DNA of 64,000 bases from positions 186,001 through 250,000 of the forward strand of contig NZ_JAWHTD010000002.1 in the NCBI RefSeq assembly GCF_032586235.1, written 5' to 3'. The stretch is from Aestuariicoccus sp032586235. Lineage in GTDB: Bacteria; Pseudomonadota; Alphaproteobacteria; Rhodobacterales; Rhodobacteraceae. Under the pieces are notes generated by a model. The model saw nothing but the letters and a program-made list of their open reading frames with translations. It did no database searches and had not been told where the DNA came from. Positions 61,177-64,000 of this stretch are shown here, piece after piece (positions within the stretch are counted from its first letter, which is position 1; each line of letters begins with the position of its first letter). Made by a program: the position numbers and the translations under genes.

Positions 61177-62120
61177 AGGGCCTCTACTGTCTGATCTATC
61201 GTGCCAAAGATATTCCGGCCTGCCTCGTCTTCCATCCAGATCCGCACCCGGTCGCCGGGTCGCAGGAACGGGGTCTTGGGCGCGCCGGTGGCGATGGTCT
61301 CGATCATGCGCTGTTCGGCGATGCAGGAATAGCCCGCGCCGCCCTCGGCAACCGGCTTGCCCGGGCCGCCGTCCAGCTTGTTCGACACCGTGCCCGACCC
61401 CACGATGGTGCCCGCCGTCAGGTTCCGCGTCTTCGCGGCATGGGCGATCAGCGTCGGAAAATCGAAAGTCATGTCGCGCCCCGCATCCGCTCGCCCGAAC
61501 GGCTGTCCGTTCAGATCTACGCATAACACACCATGCAGCCGGCCGCCGTCCCAGCCCGTCAGGGTATCCGGATTCACGGCGAAAGGCGAAAAAGCGCAGG
61601 CCGGTTTCGATTGCACAAAGCCGAACCCCTTGGCCAGCTCGCCCGGGATCAGGTTGCGCAGCGACACATCGTTGCAAAGCATCACCAGCCGGATCGCCGC
61701 CGCCGCCTCGTCGCGGCTCGCGCCCATCCTTACCGGGCCGGTGATCACCGCGATCTCGCCTTCGAAGTCGATGCCCCAATCTGGGTCGCCGATAATCGGA
61801 TCGGTCGGGGCCAGAAAACCGTCCGATCCGCCCTGATACATCAGCGGGTCGTGCCAGAAACTTTCGGGCATCTGCGCGCCGCGCGCCTGCCGGACCAGTT
61901 CCACATGGTTCACATAGGCCGATCCGTCGAGAAACTGATAGGCCCGCGGCAGCGGCGACAGGCATTTCTCCTCGGCCACCTCCGCCGCGCCGCCGGTGCC
62001 AAAATCCCCGGTATCGAGCGCAACCTGCAAACTGCCGACAGTGCCCCAGGCCCAGGACCCGTCCCGCTCGACCGCCAGCCGGCCGTCCGGCCCTTCACAT
62101 CTCAGCGTTGCCACCCTCAC
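61173..62120 (-). CDS. Fumarylacetoacetate hydrolase-family protein
   Basis: 315 aa FAH-fold hydrolase. C-terminal domain with metal-binding residues in DWGIDFEGEIAVITGPV and HAAKTRNLTAGTIVGSGTVSN, plus the substrate loop ERMIETI-like segment and FLRPGDRVRIWMEDE. In the homogentisate route the enzyme would split fumarylacetoacetate into fumarate and acetoacetate; many FAH-fold paralogues instead act on acylpyruvates, and the length is that of the single-domain group. Operon with hmgA, separated from it by the hairpin repeat. Confidence 0.9.
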   Translation of the reverse strand: MRVATLRCEGPDGRLAVERDGSWAWGTVGSLQVALDTGDFGTGGAAEVAEEKCLSPLPRAYQFLDGSAYVNHVELVRQARGAQMPESFWHDPLMYQGGSDGFLAPTDPIIGDPDWGIDFEGEIAVITGPVRMGASRDEAAAAIRLVMLCNDVSLRNLIPGELAKGFGFVQSKPACAFSPFAVNPDTLTGWDGGRLHGVLCVDLNGQPFGRADAGRDMTFDFPTLIAHAAKTRNLTAGTIVGSGTVSNKLDGGPGKPVAEGGAGYSCIAEQRMIETIATGAPKTPFLRPGDRVRIWMEDEAGRNIFGTIDQTVEAL

Positions 62121-62131
62121 AAAGCCACCCT

Positions 62132-62213
62132 CTTCATTGATCCATAAATATCCCGGGGGGTTTGGGGGGCTGGCCCCCCAACTCTAACTCGGTTTGGGGG
62201 GCTGGCCCCCCAA
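62132..62213. repeat. Tandem GC-hairpin repeat, copy B
   Basis: The 82 nt are identical to 42784-42865: the lead GATCCATAAATATCCCGGGG and two TTGGGGGG-CTGG-CCCCCCAA hairpins at 62162-62181 and 62194-62213. It lies between hmgA and the FAH gene, inside an otherwise compact leftward operon, where it may limit read-through to downstream genes. Confidence 0.9.
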
Positions 62214-62217
62214 ACGG

Positions 62218-62239
62218 TCCGGTGCCGCAAGGCACCGGA
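62218..62239 (-). terminator. Hairpin just after hmgA stop
   Basis: TCCGGTGCC (62218-62226) and GGCACCGGA (62231-62239), 9-bp perfect stem with GCAA loop, ending 3 nt before the hmgA stop codon. Together with repeat B it forms three consecutive hairpins in the hmgA 3' region. Confidence 0.6.
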
Positions 62240-62242
62240 TAC

Positions 62243-63604
62243 TCATTTCTTTCCGGGCGAGCCGTCGAATTTCTTCTCCAGATCGGCCCAGCAGTCGATG
62301 TAATCGTCCTGCAGGGGCGCCTCTTCGGCGGCAAAGCGGGTCAGGTGCTGGGGAAAGCGCGTCTCGAACATGAATGACATCGTGTTGTCGAGCTTGTGCG
62401 GCGCCAGTTCGGCATTCGAGGCGCCCTCGAAGGCGCCCTTGTCGGGCCCGTGCGGCAGCATCATGTTGTGGAGGCTCATCCCGCCGGGCACGAAGCCCTG
62501 CGGCTTGGCGTCGTATTGGCCATAGATATTTCCCATCAGCTCGGACATGATGTTCTTGTGATACCACGGCGGGCGGAAGGTGTCCTCGGCCACCATCCAG
62601 CGCTCGCGGAACAGCACGAAGTCGATATTCGCCGTGCCCTCGACGCCCGAGGGCGCGGTCAGCACCGTAAAGATCGACGGGTCGGGGTGATCGAAGAGCA
62701 CCGCGCCCACCGGGCAATAGGTGCTCAGGTCGTATTTCACCGGCGCGTAATTGCCGTGCCAGGCCACCACGTCGAGCGGCGAATGCCCGATTTCGGTCTG
62801 GTGGAACTGGCCGCACCACTTGATGGTCAGGGTCGAGGGCACCTCGCGGTCCTCGAAGGCGGCAACGGGCGTCTTGAAATCGCGCCGGTTGGCCATGCAA
62901 TTCGCGCCGATCGGTCCGCGCCCGGGCAGGGCGAATTTCTGGCCGTAGTTTTCACAGACGAAACCCCGGCAGGGGCCCTCGAGCACCTCGACCCGGTAGA
63001 CCAGCCCGCGCGGCAGGATCGCGATCTCCTGCGGGGCGAGGTCGATGACGCCAAGTTCGGTGCAAAACCGCAGGCGGCCCTCCTGCGGGACCACCAGCAA
63101 TTCGGAATCCGCCGAAAAGAAATAGGCGTCCTGCATGGATTGTGTGACCAGGTAGATGTGGCTGGCCATGCCGACCTGGGTGTTCACGTCGCCCGCCGTG
63201 GTCATCGTGCGCATGCCCGAAAGCCAGGTCAGCGGCTCGTCCGTCAGCGGCACCGGGTCCCAGCGGTACTGACCCAGCGAGGTGACGTCCTCGACCACAT
63301 GCGGCGCGGATTTCCAATAGGGCAGGTCGATGCGCTTGTAGCGGCCCGAGTGTTTCACCGAGGGCCGGATGCGATAGCACCAGGTGCGTTCGTTCTGATG
63401 GCTGGGCGCGGTAAAGGCCGTGCCCGACAATTGTTCGCCGTAAAGCCCGTAGTTGCATTTCTGCGGGCTGTTCATGCCCTGCGGCAACGCGCCGGGCAGA
63501 GCCTCGGTTTCGAAATCGTTGCCGAAGCCGGGCATATAGCCTTCATGCGGGCCAGGCAGGCTGGGGGCCTGTACCATGCCCTTGGGGTCGGTCTGACGGT
63601 TCAT
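62243..63604 (-). CDS. hmgA: Homogentisate 1,2-dioxygenase
   Basis: 453 aa. Opens the ring of homogentisate to maleylacetoacetate using Fe(II) and oxygen, in phenylalanine/tyrosine catabolism. Diagnostic blocks: YMPGFGNDFETEALPGALP at the start, RTWCYRIRPS, AWHGNYAPVKYDLSTYCPVG and RPPWYHKNIMSELMGNIYG with the iron-ligand His and Glu, and GGMSLHNMMLPHGPD. Start MNRQTDPKGM is preferred. First gene of the leftward operon, divergent from a MarR regulator 72 nt away that probably controls it. Confidence 0.97.
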   Translation of the reverse strand: MNRQTDPKGMVQAPSLPGPHEGYMPGFGNDFETEALPGALPQGMNSPQKCNYGLYGEQLSGTAFTAPSHQNERTWCYRIRPSVKHSGRYKRIDLPYWKSAPHVVEDVTSLGQYRWDPVPLTDEPLTWLSGMRTMTTAGDVNTQVGMASHIYLVTQSMQDAYFFSADSELLVVPQEGRLRFCTELGVIDLAPQEIAILPRGLVYRVEVLEGPCRGFVCENYGQKFALPGRGPIGANCMANRRDFKTPVAAFEDREVPSTLTIKWCGQFHQTEIGHSPLDVVAWHGNYAPVKYDLSTYCPVGAVLFDHPDPSIFTVLTAPSGVEGTANIDFVLFRERWMVAEDTFRPPWYHKNIMSELMGNIYGQYDAKPQGFVPGGMSLHNMMLPHGPDKGAFEGASNAELAPHKLDNTMSFMFETRFPQHLTRFAAEEAPLQDDYIDCWADLEKKFDGSPGKK

Positions 63605-63638
63605 GCATCGCTCCCTTGCCGGATTCGCCGTAGGGTAA

Positions 63639-63661
63639 TAGTTGTTTTTGTAACTAACAAC
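63639..63661. promoter_or_regulatory. Dyad between hmgA and the MarR gene
   Basis: GTTGT-N11-ACAAC (63641-63661) overlaps TAGTT-N8-AACTA (63639-63656) in the 72-bp divergent gap. MarR regulators bind such 16-23 bp imperfect dyads, so it is a likely operator for HmgR-type control of both genes. Confidence 0.6.
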
Positions 63662-63676
63662 GCGAACGGACCCGTC

Positions 63677-64000
63677 ATGGCGCAAAAAGACGACTTCGAT
63701 CTGCAGCTTTTCCTGCCTTACCTGCTGGCGCAGGCCGCCGAGGCCGCAAGCGCCGGGTTCCAGCGTCTCTACAAGCAGCGCTACGGCATGCTGCGGACAG
63801 AGTGGCGGGTGCTGTTTCACCTCGGCATCTACGGCGAGATGACCGCCCGGGACATCGGCGCGCGGGCGGGGCTGCACAAGACCAAGATCAGCCGGGCGGT
63901 GGCGGCGCTGGAGACCAAGCGGCTTTTGACGCGGTCGCGCAAGACCGAAGACCGCCGGCAGGAATCGTTGTCCCTGACGCCGGCGGGGCGGGCGGTCTAC
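63677..64000 (+). CDS. MarR-family regulator (partial, cut by window end)
   Basis: 108 residues visible, no stop before the end of the window. The winged helix-turn-helix is complete: MLRTEWRVLFHLGIYG, then MTARDIGARAGLHKTKISRAV (recognition helix), then LLTRSRKTEDRRQESLSLTPAG (wing with the DxRxx motif). It is divergent from hmgA; MarR/HmgR proteins repress homogentisate genes and are released by homogentisate or related acids. The C-terminal dimerisation helices lie outside the window. Confidence 0.93.
   Translation, partial: MAQKDDFDLQLFLPYLLAQAAEAASAGFQRLYKQRYGMLRTEWRVLFHLGIYGEMTARDIGARAGLHKTKISRAVAALETKRLLTRSRKTEDRRQESLSLTPAGRAVY

Overview
The window is about 64 kb of GC-rich chromosome with the gene content of a marine or soil Rhodobacteraceae/Roseobacter-group alphaproteobacterium. 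The evidence is the lptC-lptA-lptB-hpf-ptsN block, the rimP-nusA-ylxR-infB operon, the pdxJ/acpS pair, GTG and TTG starts, CtrA-like TTAA-N7-TTAA sites, and the DUF5928/tandem-sulfotransferase/glycosyltransferase cluster. No rRNA, tRNA, CRISPR array, insertion sequence or prophage was found. Most genes are chromosomal housekeeping genes.

Layout. 0-2.5 kb: a GNAT-like protein, a LysR-type HTH protein with an unusual C-terminal half, and a small XRE regulator. 2.5-5.8 kb: a leftward pdxJ / LysE-type exporter / membrane alpha-beta hydrolase / acpS operon. 5.9-13.7 kb: mixed single genes (PPP phosphatase, subtilase-like protein with Thr at the nucleophile position, PfkB kinase with endonuclease III, an AraC-HTH/methylguanine methyltransferase fusion, an OmpA lipoprotein, an FMN reductase, a glyoxalase-fold protein, a MaoC-like hydratase). 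13.7-15.4 kb: an ExoY-type undecaprenyl-phosphate sugar transferase and a 950 bp, AT-richer upstream region with three inverted repeats. 15.4-19.2 kb: RNase D-like exonuclease, lptC, lptA, lptB, hpf, ptsN.

19.2-30.2 kb is a surface-glycan island. It holds a double-domain sulfotransferase, a GT14/DUF5928 protein, three further glycosyltransferases, galE, galU, cysQ, and an ABC-2 polysaccharide-export permease with no ATPase beside it. galU and galE supply UDP-sugars, the transferases build the glycan, the sulfotransferase probably decorates it from PAPS, and CysQ removes the PAP by-product. 30.2-43.7 kb: alkB, dnaK-dnaJ (with a heat-shock-type promoter), radC, a PBP-OmpA protein, secA, a parvulin, argJ, mutT and an unlisted 44-codon gene. 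43.7-49.6 kb: infB, ylxR, nusA, rimP behind a promoter-leader-terminator arrangement that looks like an attenuator. 49.6-57.4 kb: lytic transglycosylase, lysophospholipase-like hydrolase, smc and small genes. 57.4-64 kb: a homogentisate/aromatic catabolic operon (hmgA, FAH-fold hydrolase, MBL-fold protein, small membrane protein, FAD monooxygenase, DUF2783, HpcH/HpaI aldolase) divergent from a MarR regulator cut by the window end.

The most notable observations are the rimP-nusA leader attenuator candidate, the subtilase with Ser replaced by Thr, an 82-bp hairpin repeat present identically at 42.8 and 62.1 kb, the tandem sulfotransferase in a glycan island, the LysR-HTH protein lacking a recognisable effector domain, and a perfect CtrA box in front of a small lipoprotein gene. 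I saw nothing that clearly amounts to a new defence or mobile system.
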